DNA from: Methylotenera_A sp049687015
GTDB lineage: Bacteria > Pseudomonadota > Gammaproteobacteria > Burkholderiales > Methylophilaceae
Length of the DNA stretch: 58,553 nt
NCBI GenBank assembly: GCA_049687015.1
Contig: JBAVIP010000059.1
Location: forward strand, 1 to 58,553
Reading direction: 5' to 3'
In this document: positions 41,401-51,703 of the stretch, in pieces
Layout: every line of letters begins with the position of its first letter
Position numbering within the stretch: the first letter of the stretch is position 1
Notes under the pieces: generated by a model
Database searches by the model: none
What the model saw: the letters and a program-made list of their open reading frames with translations, nothing else
Told to the model about the DNA's origin: nothing
Made by a program: the position numbers and the translations under genes

Positions 41401-43836
41401 TTGCATTACACTCGTTCAAATATTAATTACGCAAAGTATTTATTTGCCAGCCTCGCTACACTTCTGTTGATTAGCCATGGCGTGGCTGTATCTGCAGAAA
41501 CACTTACCAATGAGCTTTCTGAAACTCCCGAAACTGCTCCAGCAACGGCGCTGCCAGGCGCAATTGAAATTGAAGGCGACAAACTTGATTTATATCTCGA
41601 CCGCAAAATGCGCGCCACAGGCAATGCGAGCATCAGTAAAGGCGATCAACATATTTATGGCGATGACATTGAGTATGACGTGCAAAATGATGAACTGCAG
41701 GTCAATGGTAATGCGCGCATTGATTTAGGTGATAGCGAAATTCGTGGCCCTGCCCTTAATATGCGCTTGGGTGAGAGTGTAGGAGAAATGCATGATGCCT
41801 CGATTACGCTGAATAAACAATTAAGTGGCACAACACAAAGAGAATCAACGCCACGCTACGACCCAAGCGTGTATACACAATCAAAATTGCTCAATGCGCA
41901 AACAAGTCTCACTGACAACCCTAGGCTGTACCTGGATAATTATCGCGAGCCAGCCACGCCGATTGGACAGGCTTCGATAGACCCAAAATTTAATTCATCT
42001 CGTGGTGACGCCAAAGCGGTATTTTTTGAAGGGCAAGATAAAAAACGCTTAAAAGAAGCGCGCTATACTACTTGCGAGCCTGGCGTGGATGATTGGTATA
42101 TTAAAGCCAAGGAGATTGAGTTGAATGATTTCACGCAATCGGGAACCGCTAAAAATGCTTATGTAGAGTTTAAAGGCGTGCCAATCTTATACACGCCTTG
42201 GCTAAGCTTCTCGTTTAATAACGAACGTAAATCCGGTCTGCTCACGCCAACCGTAGGCTCCACCAGCCGCAGTGGTTTTGAAGTTTCCATCCCTTACTAC
42301 ATTAATATCGCGCCAGACATGGATGCCACAGTAGGCGCACGCTATTTAAGTAAGCGCGGCCTGCAATTACAAGGTGAGTTTAGATACTTAGGTGAAACTT
42401 ATTCCGGCATTGATAGCCTGGAATATTTGGACAACGACAGCCTTAATGGAGGCAGGCGCTACTATGCCAATCTCGGCCACAGTCATGGCTTTGGCAATGG
42501 CTGGTCGGCTGGCTATAACCTTGAAAAAGTGTCTGATGACCAGTATTTTTCTGAGTTATCTACCCGCATTATCAGCACCAGCCGTGTTAATTTGCCGCAA
42601 GAAGGCCGTGTGGATTATGTGGGTGATGTGTGGCGCTTTAATGGCCTGGTGCAAAAATACCAGACTTTAGATAAGATCAATTTTCCTTATGAACGCTTGC
42701 CGCAGCTTACACTCACTGCCGATAAAGAATGGGATTACGTCAATACCGATTTATATAGCCAATGGGCTTATTTTGATCGCGACAAAAAAGCGCCACAAGC
42801 CGCCACAGGCAGCCGCTTAACCGTTTACCCAAGCATCAGCATGCCATTTACCCAGTCTTACGGCTTTATTACGCCGAAAGTTGGCGTGCACATGACAAAC
42901 TATAGCTTGCGAGATAATAACTTTAATATCAATGGTGCCAATATCAGCAACAATAACGACAGCCGCACCTTGCCTATTTTTAGCCTAGATAGCGGCTTAT
43001 ATTTTGAACGTGACGTAAAGATTGTTAAAAATAGCTACACACAAACTTTCGAGCCACGCATGTTTTATGTGTACATTCCCAATAAAAAACAAGATTTATT
43101 GCCGGTGTTTGACTCTGCCCTGGCAGACTTAAACCTTACCACCCTATTTACTGAAAACCAATTCACCGGTAACGATAGGATCAATAACGCGAATCAGGTC
43201 AGTTTGGCTTTTACCTCGCGCATGATTGATAAGAATTCTGGTGCAGAGAGACTTGCCGCTACCATCGGTCAACGCTATTATTTTGACGACCAGAAAGTAG
43301 CCTTGCCTGGCGGGATAACATCACGCAACAACTCTTCCGACGTTATCGCAGCGCTCACGGCAAGGCTTTCTAATAAATGGAATTTAGACGCATTTTGGCA
43401 ATATAACACTGATGGTGCAGGTATCGTACGCAGTAACGTATTGGCCCGCTATAACCCGGAACCTGGAAAATTACTCAACGTTGGCTACCGTTATACGCAA
43501 GCTTTTCTTGAGCAAATTAACGCCTCTGCGCAATGGCCGCTTAGCCGCGGCTGGTATGGCGTTGGTCGTCTCAATTATTCCATCCGGGATAAGAAACCTA
43601 TTGAAAGCTTGGCAGGGCTCGAATATGATGCGGGTTGCTGGCAAGCACGCACCGTGATTCAACGCGTAGAAACTGCAACTGCTAAAGCAAACTATGGTCT
43701 ATTCTTTCAACTTGAACTCGGTGGCTTAGCCTCCATCGGTGCAAATCCGCTTAATTTACTCAGACGTGATATTCCGGGTTACTTAAGTTCTAGTGAAATC
43801 CCTAACATTTACAGGCAGCAGAATTACAACCGATGA
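41401..43836 (+). CDS. lptD: LPS-assembly outer-membrane protein LptD
   Basis: 811 residues, the final step in lipopolysaccharide transport to the cell surface. A signal peptide (about 12-32) precedes the OstA/LptA-like beta-jellyroll (about 55-160), then the large beta-barrel (about 250-811). Two Cys residues (TTCEPGVDD, DAGCWQART) can form the interdomain disulfide that DsbC helps set. The only start in this open frame is a TTG at 41401 with a poor ribosome binding site; no Met follows before the jellyroll. It overlaps surA by 4 bases. Confidence 0.95.
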   Translation: MHYTRSNINYAKYLFASLATLLLISHGVAVSAETLTNELSETPETAPATALPGAIEIEGDKLDLYLDRKMRATGNASISKGDQHIYGDDIEYDVQNDELQVNGNARIDLGDSEIRGPALNMRLGESVGEMHDASITLNKQLSGTTQRESTPRYDPSVYTQSKLLNAQTSLTDNPRLYLDNYREPATPIGQASIDPKFNSSRGDAKAVFFEGQDKKRLKEARYTTCEPGVDDWYIKAKEIELNDFTQSGTAKNAYVEFKGVPILYTPWLSFSFNNERKSGLLTPTVGSTSRSGFEVSIPYYINIAPDMDATVGARYLSKRGLQLQGEFRYLGETYSGIDSLEYLDNDSLNGGRRYYANLGHSHGFGNGWSAGYNLEKVSDDQYFSELSTRIISTSRVNLPQEGRVDYVGDVWRFNGLVQKYQTLDKINFPYERLPQLTLTADKEWDYVNTDLYSQWAYFDRDKKAPQAATGSRLTVYPSISMPFTQSYGFITPKVGVHMTNYSLRDNNFNINGANISNNNDSRTLPIFSLDSGLYFERDVKIVKNSYTQTFEPRMFYVYIPNKKQDLLPVFDSALADLNLTTLFTENQFTGNDRINNANQVSLAFTSRMIDKNSGAERLAATIGQRYYFDDQKVALPGGITSRNNSSDVIAALTARLSNKWNLDAFWQYNTDGAGIVRSNVLARYNPEPGKLLNVGYRYTQAFLEQINASAQWPLSRGWYGVGRLNYSIRDKKPIESLAGLEYDAGCWQARTVIQRVETATAKANYGLFFQLELGGLASIGANPLNLLRRDIPGYLSSSEIPNIYRQQNYNR

Positions 43837-45191
43837 AATTTTTAAACTCAGCATCAAATATATTTAAGCTACTGATTTTAAGTAGCTTATTACTCTCTCA
43901 CTTAGCATTTTCGGCAGAAAAAATCGAAGCTAAAAAAAGCCAGCCCACTAAAAAAACCGGTGAAGTCACCAAGATGGATCGCATTATTGCCATCGTCGAT
44001 CAAAGCGTAATTACCGAGCAAGAGCTTGCAGACCGTGTGCGTACAGTGAGTGCACAATTAGAAAAACAAGGCACAGAATTACCACCACAAAATATCTTAG
44101 AGAAACAAATTTTAGAGCGGCTCATTGCGGATAGCCTGCAGCTGCAGCTAGCCGCGCAAACCGGCTTGAAGGTTGATGACACACAGCTTGATAAGACCAT
44201 TGAGCGTATTGCCGAGCAAAATAAAATGAGCGTAGATGCGTTTAAAAATGCAATCGAAAAAGACGGTATCAGCATGCGCAAATTTCGTGAAGATATTCGT
44301 AGCGAAATCACCATTGCAAGGCTGCGTGAGCGCGAAGTTGATAACCGCCTGAATGTTTCGGAAGGCGAAATTGACAACTACTTAACTACACAAGCTAATC
44401 GCGGCGAAGAACAAGATGAATTCGAAATCTCGCATATTTTGATCCGCACACCTGAAGACAGCTCGCCTGAAGATTTACAAAAGGCCAAAACTAAAACGCA
44501 GGAAGCGCTCAAACAACTGGCTGGCGGCGCAAGCTTTGCAAAAGTCTCAGCAGCCTTTTCAGATGCTCCTAACGCGCTTGAAGGCGGCGCCATGGGCTGG
44601 AAAAGCGGCTCTCAACTGCCAGCACTTTTTTTGGACACTTTGAAAAGCATGCAAACTAGCGAAGTTTCGAAGCCTATACGCAGCCCGAATGGTTTCCATA
44701 TATTAAAACTGACCAACCGCCGCGGTGGCAGCTCTTCATTAGTGGTTGGCCAAACGCATGCTCGCCATATTTTGATTAAACTTAGCGAAGTGGTCTCTGA
44801 AAAAGACGCTAAACGTAAAATGGACGGCATCAAAGAACGGCTTGATAATGGCGCCAAATTTGAAGAACTGGCACGTCAATATTCCGAGGATGGCAGCGCT
44901 AACAATGGCGGCGACTTGGGCTGGGTGAACCCTGGTGATACGGTGCCGCCGTTTGAAAAAGCCATGAACGCGCTCGGGCTGGGCGAGATAAGTGAACCTG
45001 TACTTTCTCCATTCGGTTGGCATATCATTCAAGTGATTGAGCGCCGCCAGCAAGACATGACCAAAGAAGCAGCAAGGCTGAAAGCACGCCAGGAAATTCG
45101 CGCACGCAAATCTGAAGAGGCTTACCAGGATTGGATACGCGAGCTGCGTGACCGCGCTTTTGTTGAGTTGCGTTTAGAAGATAAATTCTGA
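43833..45191 (+). CDS. surA: periplasmic peptidyl-prolyl isomerase and chaperone SurA
   Basis: 452 residues. After a signal peptide (about 1-27) the SurA_N chaperone domain begins at DRIIAIVDQSVITEQEL; two parvulin (PpiC) domains follow at about 195-290 (EFEISHILIRTPED) and 310-405 (TRHARHILIKLSEVV-like HARHILIKLSEV). It guards unfolded outer-membrane proteins, LptD among them, on the way to the BAM complex. The ATG lies within the end of lptD. Confidence 0.96.
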   Translation: MKFLNSASNIFKLLILSSLLLSHLAFSAEKIEAKKSQPTKKTGEVTKMDRIIAIVDQSVITEQELADRVRTVSAQLEKQGTELPPQNILEKQILERLIADSLQLQLAAQTGLKVDDTQLDKTIERIAEQNKMSVDAFKNAIEKDGISMRKFREDIRSEITIARLREREVDNRLNVSEGEIDNYLTTQANRGEEQDEFEISHILIRTPEDSSPEDLQKAKTKTQEALKQLAGGASFAKVSAAFSDAPNALEGGAMGWKSGSQLPALFLDTLKSMQTSEVSKPIRSPNGFHILKLTNRRGGSSSLVVGQTHARHILIKLSEVVSEKDAKRKMDGIKERLDNGAKFEELARQYSEDGSANNGGDLGWVNPGDTVPPFEKAMNALGLGEISEPVLSPFGWHIIQVIERRQQDMTKEAARLKARQEIRARKSEEAYQDWIRELRDRAFVELRLEDKF

Positions 45192-45213
45192 ATTTTGCTG
45201 CTTGATAGCAAGC

Positions 45214-46254
45214 ATGTCTTTAAGCCACCCTATTCCCCACATCGCGATTACCTCTGGCGAACCCGCTGGCATCGGCCCAGATATTTGCGTGATGCTGGCG
45301 CTACACGAAATTGACGCTGACATTACAATTATTGGCGATGCAGAAATGCTGGCCGATCGTGCACGTAGCCTCAATATCAATCTAGCCTTTAAACCTTACG
45401 AAGCCTCTGAGACATTGCATCGACATGTCAAAAACACGCTAAAAATATTACATATGCCCACCGCAGCACATGTCATTGCCGGCGTTTTAAACCCATCCAA
45501 TAGCCAATATGTGCTTAATACGCTCACTTGCGCGACAGACGGATGTACAAGCCATACATTCGATGCGGTTGTGACAGCGCCTGTGCATAAAGGTGTGATA
45601 AACAATGCTGGCATTGCTTTTACAGGCCATACCGAATTTTTTGCCGAGTACACTAATACGCCACAAGTGGTGATGATGCTGGTTGGCGGCCAAAAATCAG
45701 AAAGCCTGCGCGTGGCTTTGGCAACCACGCATCTAGCGCTAAAGGATGTACCCGCAGCAATAACCCGCGACGGTCTTGAAACAACCATCCGTATTTTACA
45801 CAAAGATTTAGTGCAGAAATTTGGTATTGCTAACCCGCGCATTTTAGTCGCAGGCCTTAACCCGCACGCGGGCGAGGATGGTTATTTAGGTCGTGAAGAA
45901 ATTGAAGTGATTAATCCCGTTTTAGCAAAATTACGTGCCGAAGGTATGCAGCTCATAGGCGCATTGCCTGCCGATACTTTATTTACCAAAAAGTATCTTA
46001 AAAACGCCGATTGCGTGTTGGCGATGTACCACGACCAAGGCTTGCCCGTGCTCAAACATGCCAGTTTTGGCAGCGGTGTCAATGTGACGCTAGGCTTGCC
46101 GATTATTCGCACTTCGGTCGATCACGGCACCGCGCTTGACCTGGCAGGAACAAATAGTGCCGGCACGGGCAATATTGATATTGGTAGCATGATGGCGGCG
46201 GTTAATTTAGCAATTGAATTGGCCAATAAAAATTTAAATCATAAAACGTCATGA
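45214..46254 (+). CDS. pdxA: 4-hydroxythreonine-4-phosphate dehydrogenase
   Basis: 346 residues from the ATG at 45214; a TTG four codons earlier is the alternative. The enzyme oxidises 4-phosphohydroxy-L-threonine for pyridoxal phosphate synthesis. Typical parts are the start HIAITSGEPAGIGPD, TAPVHKGVINNAG with FTGHTEFFAEYT (metal-binding His), AGLNPHAGEDGYLGREE and MYHDQGLPVLKHASFGSGVNVTLGLP. It ends overlapping rsmA by 4 bases. Confidence 0.96.
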   Translation: MSLSHPIPHIAITSGEPAGIGPDICVMLALHEIDADITIIGDAEMLADRARSLNINLAFKPYEASETLHRHVKNTLKILHMPTAAHVIAGVLNPSNSQYVLNTLTCATDGCTSHTFDAVVTAPVHKGVINNAGIAFTGHTEFFAEYTNTPQVVMMLVGGQKSESLRVALATTHLALKDVPAAITRDGLETTIRILHKDLVQKFGIANPRILVAGLNPHAGEDGYLGREEIEVINPVLAKLRAEGMQLIGALPADTLFTKKYLKNADCVLAMYHDQGLPVLKHASFGSGVNVTLGLPIIRTSVDHGTALDLAGTNSAGTGNIDIGSMMAAVNLAIELANKNLNHKTS

Positions 46255-47039
46255 GACATGTTGCAAAAAAACGTTTCGGGCAGAATTTCTTAATAGATCA
46301 AGCCATTATTACCAGTCTTGTCGATGCGATTAACCCGCTCCCGAATCAAATTATTATAGAAATCGGCCCTGGTTTGGGCGCGCTCACCAAGCCGCTACTT
46401 AAAAAAATTCATCACTTACATGTGGTGGAAATCGATCGAGACATCGTCAGCTGGATGCAAACTGAGTACGCAAAACCAGCCTACGCCGGTAACACGCTAA
46501 CTATCCATAATGTGGATGCGCTGAAATTTGATTTTGCCCAATTAGGCAGCCAATTGCGAGTCACTGGCAACCTGCCTTACAACATATCCACGCCGATTTT
46601 GTTTCATCTGCTGGATAACCTTGTACATATCAGCGACATGCATTTTATGCTGCAAAAAGAGGTGGTGGAACGCATGGTGGCACAGCCCTCAACCCCATCA
46701 TACGGGCGGCTTAGCGTCATGCTGCAATATCACCTGGCGATGGAGCATTTAATCACCGTGCCGCCTGAGGCGTTTGACCCGGCGCCCAAGGTGGAATCTG
46801 CATTTGTACGCTGTGTGCCCCACATCACTAAGCCGTTTGTAGCAGATGATGTGACGTTATTTGCTAAATTAGTGATGGCCGCTTTTGGACAGCGCCGAAA
46901 AACTATTCGCAACACGATGAAAGATTTTTTAAACGATGAAGATTTCGTCAATTTAAATCTGAACGCGCAACTCCGCGCCGAAAACCTCTCAGTAAAAAAC
47001 TTCGTATACATCTGTAACTACATCAGTAACAAAAACTAG
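46251..47039 (+). CDS. rsmA: 16S rRNA dimethyladenosine transferase
   Basis: 262 residues. It dimethylates two adjacent adenines in helix 45 of 16S rRNA late in 30S assembly. FGQNFLID, the SAM motif IEIGPGLGALTKPLL and the catalytic NLPYNISTPIL are the family signatures. It is the last gene of lptD-surA-pdxA-rsmA, the standard proteobacterial order. Confidence 0.97.
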   Translation: MRHVAKKRFGQNFLIDQAIITSLVDAINPLPNQIIIEIGPGLGALTKPLLKKIHHLHVVEIDRDIVSWMQTEYAKPAYAGNTLTIHNVDALKFDFAQLGSQLRVTGNLPYNISTPILFHLLDNLVHISDMHFMLQKEVVERMVAQPSTPSYGRLSVMLQYHLAMEHLITVPPEAFDPAPKVESAFVRCVPHITKPFVADDVTLFAKLVMAAFGQRRKTIRNTMKDFLNDEDFVNLNLNAQLRAENLSVKNFVYICNYISNKN

Positions 47040-47154
47040 TCATATAGTTTCGACAGCACAATTTGCAAAAGTTGTCGCATCCAACTTGGTTTCATTCAGA
47101 TTTAAGGCAAATTCCATCTTTATTCTCACAATTAAGGTGAATATTTATTGATAA

Positions 47155-47179
47155 CGGCAGCCCCTGCCGATTTATTTTG
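47155..47179 (+). terminator. weak terminator candidate after rsmA
   Basis: CGGCAG-CCC-CTGCCG forms a 6-pair stem, followed by ATTTATTTT. The T-run is interrupted. The remainder of 47040-47249 shows no gene. Confidence 0.4.
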
Positions 47180-47249
47180 CATACGACAAATTAGTATGGA
47201 TTTTGCGCGAAGTTATTGAGTTTGCTGCAATAAAGAGAGGGATTTAACA

Positions 47250-48257
47250 TTAACCACCGGTGTGAGACATAAAGCGTATTACTGCTGGGGTTGCACGTTT
47301 CAAATCAAAATCATGGCCTTTAGGCTTCATTTTCATGCTGTCAACAATCGCTTTCTTTAGTGGCCCATCATCATAGGGAAATTCTTTTAGCAAAGGCATT
47401 AAATCGACTTTATTTTCGTGGCCTAGACATAGAAACAATTCGCCTTTGCTGCTGATCCGCACACGGTTGCAGGATTCGCAAAAATTATGGCTGTGCGGGG
47501 AGATGAAGCCAATTTTAGTATTCGTATTCGGGATGCGCCAATAACGGGCTGGACCGCCCGTAGCCTCGGCACTGCGGATGAGTTCATAATGCGATTTGAG
47601 CAATGCTAATGTACTCTCGTTACTCACATAGCTTGAGCTGCGGAGATGGTTCACTTCACCGAGCGGCATTTCTTCAATAAATGAGATGTCGATGCCCTGC
47701 TCTACCGCAAAAGCCGCCAAGGGCAACGCCTCATCATCATTGATGCCGCGCATCAATAAGGTATTGAGCTTGATATTTTCAAAACCGGCCTGCTTTGCCG
47801 CGGCGATGCCACGCAGGACCTTATCAAGCTCTCCCACGCGGGTGATTTTACGGAAACGTGCCGCATCCAGACTATCCAGACTAATGTTAACGCGGCGTAC
47901 ATCGGCCTGTTTCAAGGCCTGTGCCTGATATTCCAACTGTGAGCCGTTAGTGGTAATGACCAGCTCATTTAAGCCAGGCAGACGACCTATTTTATTAAAA
48001 AGCCATAGTGCATCTTTACGCACCAGCGGCTCGCCACCCGTTATACGGACTTTTTTCACCCCAAGTGAGACAAAAGCCTTAACTATGCGGGAGCATTCTT
48101 CCAGCGTCAGCACTTCATCTCGCGGCAGAAAGGTCATGTCTTCAGACATGCAGTACACACACCGAAAGTCACAACGATCTGTAATCGACAGGCGGATATA
48201 ATCCACCTTGCGACCAAAGCTATCAATTAACGCGGATGGATAAGTGTTGTGATGCAT
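47250..48257 (-). CDS. moaA: GTP 3',8-cyclase (molybdenum cofactor synthesis protein A)
   Basis: 335 residues. A radical SAM enzyme that starts molybdopterin synthesis from GTP. The first cluster ligands are Cys29, Cys33 and Cys36 (CDFRCVYC), the second cluster is in FCESCNRVR...LCLG, and the C-terminal Gly-Gly (SHTGG) is essential in the family. It lies 9 bases after the porin gene, in a cluster with narGHJI, which needs the Mo cofactor. Confidence 0.97.
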   Translation of the reverse strand: MHHNTYPSALIDSFGRKVDYIRLSITDRCDFRCVYCMSEDMTFLPRDEVLTLEECSRIVKAFVSLGVKKVRITGGEPLVRKDALWLFNKIGRLPGLNELVITTNGSQLEYQAQALKQADVRRVNISLDSLDAARFRKITRVGELDKVLRGIAAAKQAGFENIKLNTLLMRGINDDEALPLAAFAVEQGIDISFIEEMPLGEVNHLRSSSYVSNESTLALLKSHYELIRSAEATGGPARYWRIPNTNTKIGFISPHSHNFCESCNRVRISSKGELFLCLGHENKVDLMPLLKEFPYDDGPLKKAIVDSMKMKPKGHDFDLKRATPAVIRFMSHTGG

Positions 48258-48266
48258 GATTGTCAG

Positions 48267-49688
48267 TTAAAACGTATATATTCCCGTGATCCAGAACATC
48301 TCTTTGTCGCCTTTGCGTGCCGCCCCTTTTAAGCTGGCACCATACACATCACTTTCATTGAAGTTGGCATATTCAATTTTGCCAGTGATTTTATCGGTAA
48401 ATGGGTAGAGTACGCTGACATCAAACTCGGTACCGTATTTATCGCCAAATCTGCGGTTGACGGTCGTACTGCCCAGTGTTTCAAAATCCTTGTCAGAATG
48501 GAATACGTGATACTCAGCATACAGCTTGGCCTTTTGAACGCTGCCTGCCAGAGTCAAGAAAGTATCTTGCATGCCTTGGCGCGGGGTTGCCAAAAAAACG
48601 TCTGCCCAGCCTTGAAACAGGTGATTGGTGCCCAGCGGAGTCTGGAAAGCATATTTGCCGCCATTGCTGGAAAGCTTCTCATGATCAAGGCGCAATGACC
48701 ATGCGCCATATCCTGCGCCGCCGCCAAGCTTGAAGTAGTGCGCGTCAATCAGCGAACTGCCACCACGATAGTCATCCTGTTTGGCATACTCGGCAGTGTA
48801 AAGCACCTTCCAGTCTTCGCTGATTTTACGAGCCCCGTCTAAACGTAAACCAAAGGTTTTGCTGCTGGCATCAGTAGTGGCGGTGCTAACAGAGTCTCGA
48901 CTGGCGCCCAGGCCGTTACCGCCGCTGACTACATAGCTTGCTGCGATTGGACCGCCAACTGGTTGGCCATTTTGCCCCAGGTTCTCAACATCAATCAGGT
49001 AAGCGTAGCCCACCAAAGACTCCGTAGGAGAGATACGGTATTTGGCATTCACCATGTCGATGTTGCCGTCACGCAGTTTGGTGGTGATTTGACGCACTTT
49101 GTCAAAGTGGGCAGCGAATATTTCGGTATCGGGAATGCTTTTATTAAGTACGGAGATGCCGTCAAACACTTGCATGTTTTGCCTGAAACCAATGTCGCCG
49201 ATAAAACGTACATTATCTAAATTGAGCTGTTGGCGCCCCAGGCGCAGTTTGGTGTTTTTAATTCCGATCCAGTCGACATAGAGCTGGTTGATGTCACTGT
49301 AACCCGGATCGGCAATGTTGGGATATGCCGCCTTGCCGGGTTCAGGCACGTTGTCGCGCCTGTCGTTAAAGTTGTCGTTAAATTCGTGCACATCCGTCAA
49401 CTGCACACCAAAACTGAAGTTCTTGAACGGTGCAGTCTGCCAGCCGATTAAGCTGCGCAATGTCCAGGCTTCGCCCGTTTTAAGTTTGGGTGCTGTTGCT
49501 GCCGTGGATTGATAACCTTCTTGATCCACGTTTTCGTAACGCAACCTGAAACTGGTCATCGGCTTACCTTGCTGGATGGCTTCCAGCAGAGTTTCAGGTG
49601 CAGGCTTGGCGGCCTCTTCGGCCACGGCAGGCAAGCTGCTCATTGCCAACAAGGCTGAAAATACAGAAATTTTTAATCGACGATTCAT
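48267..49688 (-). CDS. outer-membrane porin, alginate-export (AlgE-like) family
   Basis: 473 residues with a signal peptide ending at AVA (near residue 23). The mature protein begins with SFRLRYENVDQEG and consists of repeated beta-strands such as LRLGRQQLNLDNVRFIGD and ends in Phe (GIYTF), as outer-membrane barrels do. Members occur near nitrate reductase genes in several denitrifiers, where passage of nitrate or nitrite is a plausible but untested role. It lies between the carbonic anhydrase and moaA genes in the same direction. Confidence 0.85.
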   Translation of the reverse strand: MNRRLKISVFSALLAMSSLPAVAEEAAKPAPETLLEAIQQGKPMTSFRLRYENVDQEGYQSTAATAPKLKTGEAWTLRSLIGWQTAPFKNFSFGVQLTDVHEFNDNFNDRRDNVPEPGKAAYPNIADPGYSDINQLYVDWIGIKNTKLRLGRQQLNLDNVRFIGDIGFRQNMQVFDGISVLNKSIPDTEIFAAHFDKVRQITTKLRDGNIDMVNAKYRISPTESLVGYAYLIDVENLGQNGQPVGGPIAASYVVSGGNGLGASRDSVSTATTDASSKTFGLRLDGARKISEDWKVLYTAEYAKQDDYRGGSSLIDAHYFKLGGGAGYGAWSLRLDHEKLSSNGGKYAFQTPLGTNHLFQGWADVFLATPRQGMQDTFLTLAGSVQKAKLYAEYHVFHSDKDFETLGSTTVNRRFGDKYGTEFDVSVLYPFTDKITGKIEYANFNESDVYGASLKGAARKGDKEMFWITGIYTF

Positions 49689-49785
49689 TGTTATATCCTT
49701 TGCTTCAAGAGAAATTTCTATTTTATTAAAAACTGTTTTGTTAAATTACTTAATCGGGCGGCGTAATTTGCTTTATCGGCATGTT

Positions 49786-50445
49786 TCATATTGCAACCTC
49801 CTGATTGTCGACAATCACTTCAAAAGCGCCGCTTTCTGGTCGGTATTCATATAACTCACCGCTCTGCATATCGAAATACCAGCCATGCAATGCCAATTTA
49901 CCCTGATGCACACGGCTACTGATCCAGGGATAAGACATCAGGTTTTCAAGAGAAACCAAAATGGCAGACTGTTCGCAAGCGTGCGTCAGTATCTGCATCG
50001 GCTTGTCTCTAAACTCATGCAGCACCTGCTGGCGCGCATCTTCGGCAATGCCTAACCACTTGGCAATCAATTCTTCTTCGTTACAGGTTGGCGTTTTATG
50101 CTCCATCAGGGCGCGGATGCCTCCGCACTGCGCGTGCCCCATTACAATGATGTGCTCGACTTCTAAGTTATGGACCGCAAACGCGATCGCTGAAGTAGTG
50201 GCGGCAAAATAGGTTGCCTGCACATGCGGCGGAACCAGATTAGCCACATTGCGCACCACAAACATATCGCCAGGGTCACAATCCGTCAGCAAGGCCGGGT
50301 CGCAGCGAGAATCACAGCAGGCAATCATCAGCACCCGAGGGCGTTGCCCCTGCCGAACGAGCTGGTCAAACAACTCGTGCCGTTCACCCAGATAGTTTTG
50401 CTGAAAGCGCCTGAAACTACTCAAAAATTTCGAAACATCACGCAT
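49786..50445 (-). CDS. beta-carbonic anhydrase
   Basis: 219 residues. Zinc ligands are Cys43 in ACCDSR (with the Asp45/Arg47 dyad), His104 and Cys107 in GHAQCGG. It interconverts CO2 and bicarbonate. It is only 26 bases after narI in the same direction with no terminator between, so it may be part of the nitrate reductase transcript, an unusual companion. The N-terminus MRDVSKFLSSFRRFQ has no signal peptide, so it is cytoplasmic. Confidence 0.94.
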   Translation of the reverse strand: MRDVSKFLSSFRRFQQNYLGERHELFDQLVRQGQRPRVLMIACCDSRCDPALLTDCDPGDMFVVRNVANLVPPHVQATYFAATTSAIAFAVHNLEVEHIIVMGHAQCGGIRALMEHKTPTCNEEELIAKWLGIAEDARQQVLHEFRDKPMQILTHACEQSAILVSLENLMSYPWISSRVHQGKLALHGWYFDMQSGELYEYRPESGAFEVIVDNQEVAI

Positions 50446-50471
50446 ACGTGTCTCTGCTGTGTGTTTTCTCG

Positions 50472-51161
50472 TTAGCGGAAACGCTTACTGCGCACGATTT
50501 GATAAGGCCGGCCTGCGTAGCCAAAAGGTGCGCTCCATACGTGTACCATGCGTGTAAACGGAAACACTAGAAACACGGTCATGCCAAAGAACAAATGTAC
50601 TTTGAAAATGGTGTCTACACCGTTTAACAATGATGGATCAGGGTGTAGGTAGATAATACTTTGCACCCATTCTGCCAGCGCAATCATCACGCCAGGGTTA
50701 TTATGGTTAGCATGCCCAATAGATACAGGAATGGTAGAAAGACCGATAATCAAGGTGACAAGTAACCAAGTCAGGATGAACTTATCTGACACACGACTCG
50801 CAGATGACACGCGCGTATTGAACATGCGACGTACCCATAAAATTGCGCCGCCAACCAGGCACATTGCACCAAAAATAGAGCCAGCCCAAATTGCGATCAT
50901 CTGGTGCGCCATATCAGACACACCTAGCGCTTTAAATACACTATGCGGGGTGAGTAACCCCACGGCATGGCCAAAGAATATGGCAATAATGCCGACATGA
51001 AACAGGTTGCTGCCCAGCCGCATATTGGCCTTTGAAAGCAACTGGCTGGAATCGCTTTTCCAAGTATATTGCTCGCGGTCAAACCGCAACCAGCTACCCA
51101 GCAAAAACACGCTCAGCGCGATATACGGGTAGACGCCGTAAAGAAAATTATGTAGGTTCAT
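50472..51161 (-). CDS. narI: respiratory nitrate reductase gamma subunit (cytochrome b)
   Basis: 229 residues with five membrane helices. The haem-b ligands are His55 and His65 (LFHVGIIAIFFGHAVG) and His189 and His207 (KVHLFFG, MVHVWS), matching the E. coli pattern. It oxidises quinol and passes electrons to NarH. It ends the narGHJI set. Confidence 0.97.
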   Translation of the reverse strand: MNLHNFLYGVYPYIALSVFLLGSWLRFDREQYTWKSDSSQLLSKANMRLGSNLFHVGIIAIFFGHAVGLLTPHSVFKALGVSDMAHQMIAIWAGSIFGAMCLVGGAILWVRRMFNTRVSSASRVSDKFILTWLLVTLIIGLSTIPVSIGHANHNNPGVMIALAEWVQSIIYLHPDPSLLNGVDTIFKVHLFFGMTVFLVFPFTRMVHVWSAPFGYAGRPYQIVRSKRFR

Positions 51162-51172
51162 TTTGCTCTCCT

Positions 51173-51691
51173 TTAAGCAGCCAGTTTGGTCAATGTTGCA
51201 CGACCTTCGACAATAGAAAGCAGCGCAGCATACGGGCTTTCTGCTTTAGTCAGGTTCTCTGTCAGCACACTCAGCACTTTTTTGGCGTCTGACAAAAATA
51301 CCGTCGCTTCGCTGTCATCCAGATAGGCGGTAAACTCCAGCACCAGTGGCAAATAGTCGGGCAGCTCATTGGTCACGACCTCTACGCCGTAATCTTTGTA
51401 TAGTTCACCCAAATCAATCAATGCAGGCCCTCTGTTTTTGTCATCCCCGAATAAATGATGCGTCAGATGCAGACTATGTTCAGCCGTCATATCAAATGTC
51501 TTGACATAGTCAGCTTGCAGCTCGGTTAGAGGTGCACTTTGTAGATGATTGATAAAGCCTCGCAAAGCATCGCGCTCGACGGGGTCTATATCCAAGTTCT
51601 GCGCTGTGTACTCGCTCAACTCCGTGAGGTGGTCAACCAACTCCTGACTTGGGTAATCCAGCAATGCTGATAATAATTTGTAAACTTGCAT
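51173..51691 (-). CDS. narJ: nitrate reductase assembly chaperone
   Basis: 172 residues, all-helical TorD/NarJ fold. QVYKLLSALLDYPSQEL and EHSLHLTHHLFGDDKNRGPALIDL are family motifs. It holds NarG until the Mo cofactor and Fe-S cluster are in place and is not part of the final complex. It lies 12 bases after narH and 11 before narI. Confidence 0.96.
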   Translation of the reverse strand: MQVYKLLSALLDYPSQELVDHLTELSEYTAQNLDIDPVERDALRGFINHLQSAPLTELQADYVKTFDMTAEHSLHLTHHLFGDDKNRGPALIDLGELYKDYGVEVVTNELPDYLPLVLEFTAYLDDSEATVFLSDAKKVLSVLTENLTKAESPYAALLSIVEGRATLTKLAA

Positions 51692-51703
51692 GATATTTTC
51701 CTC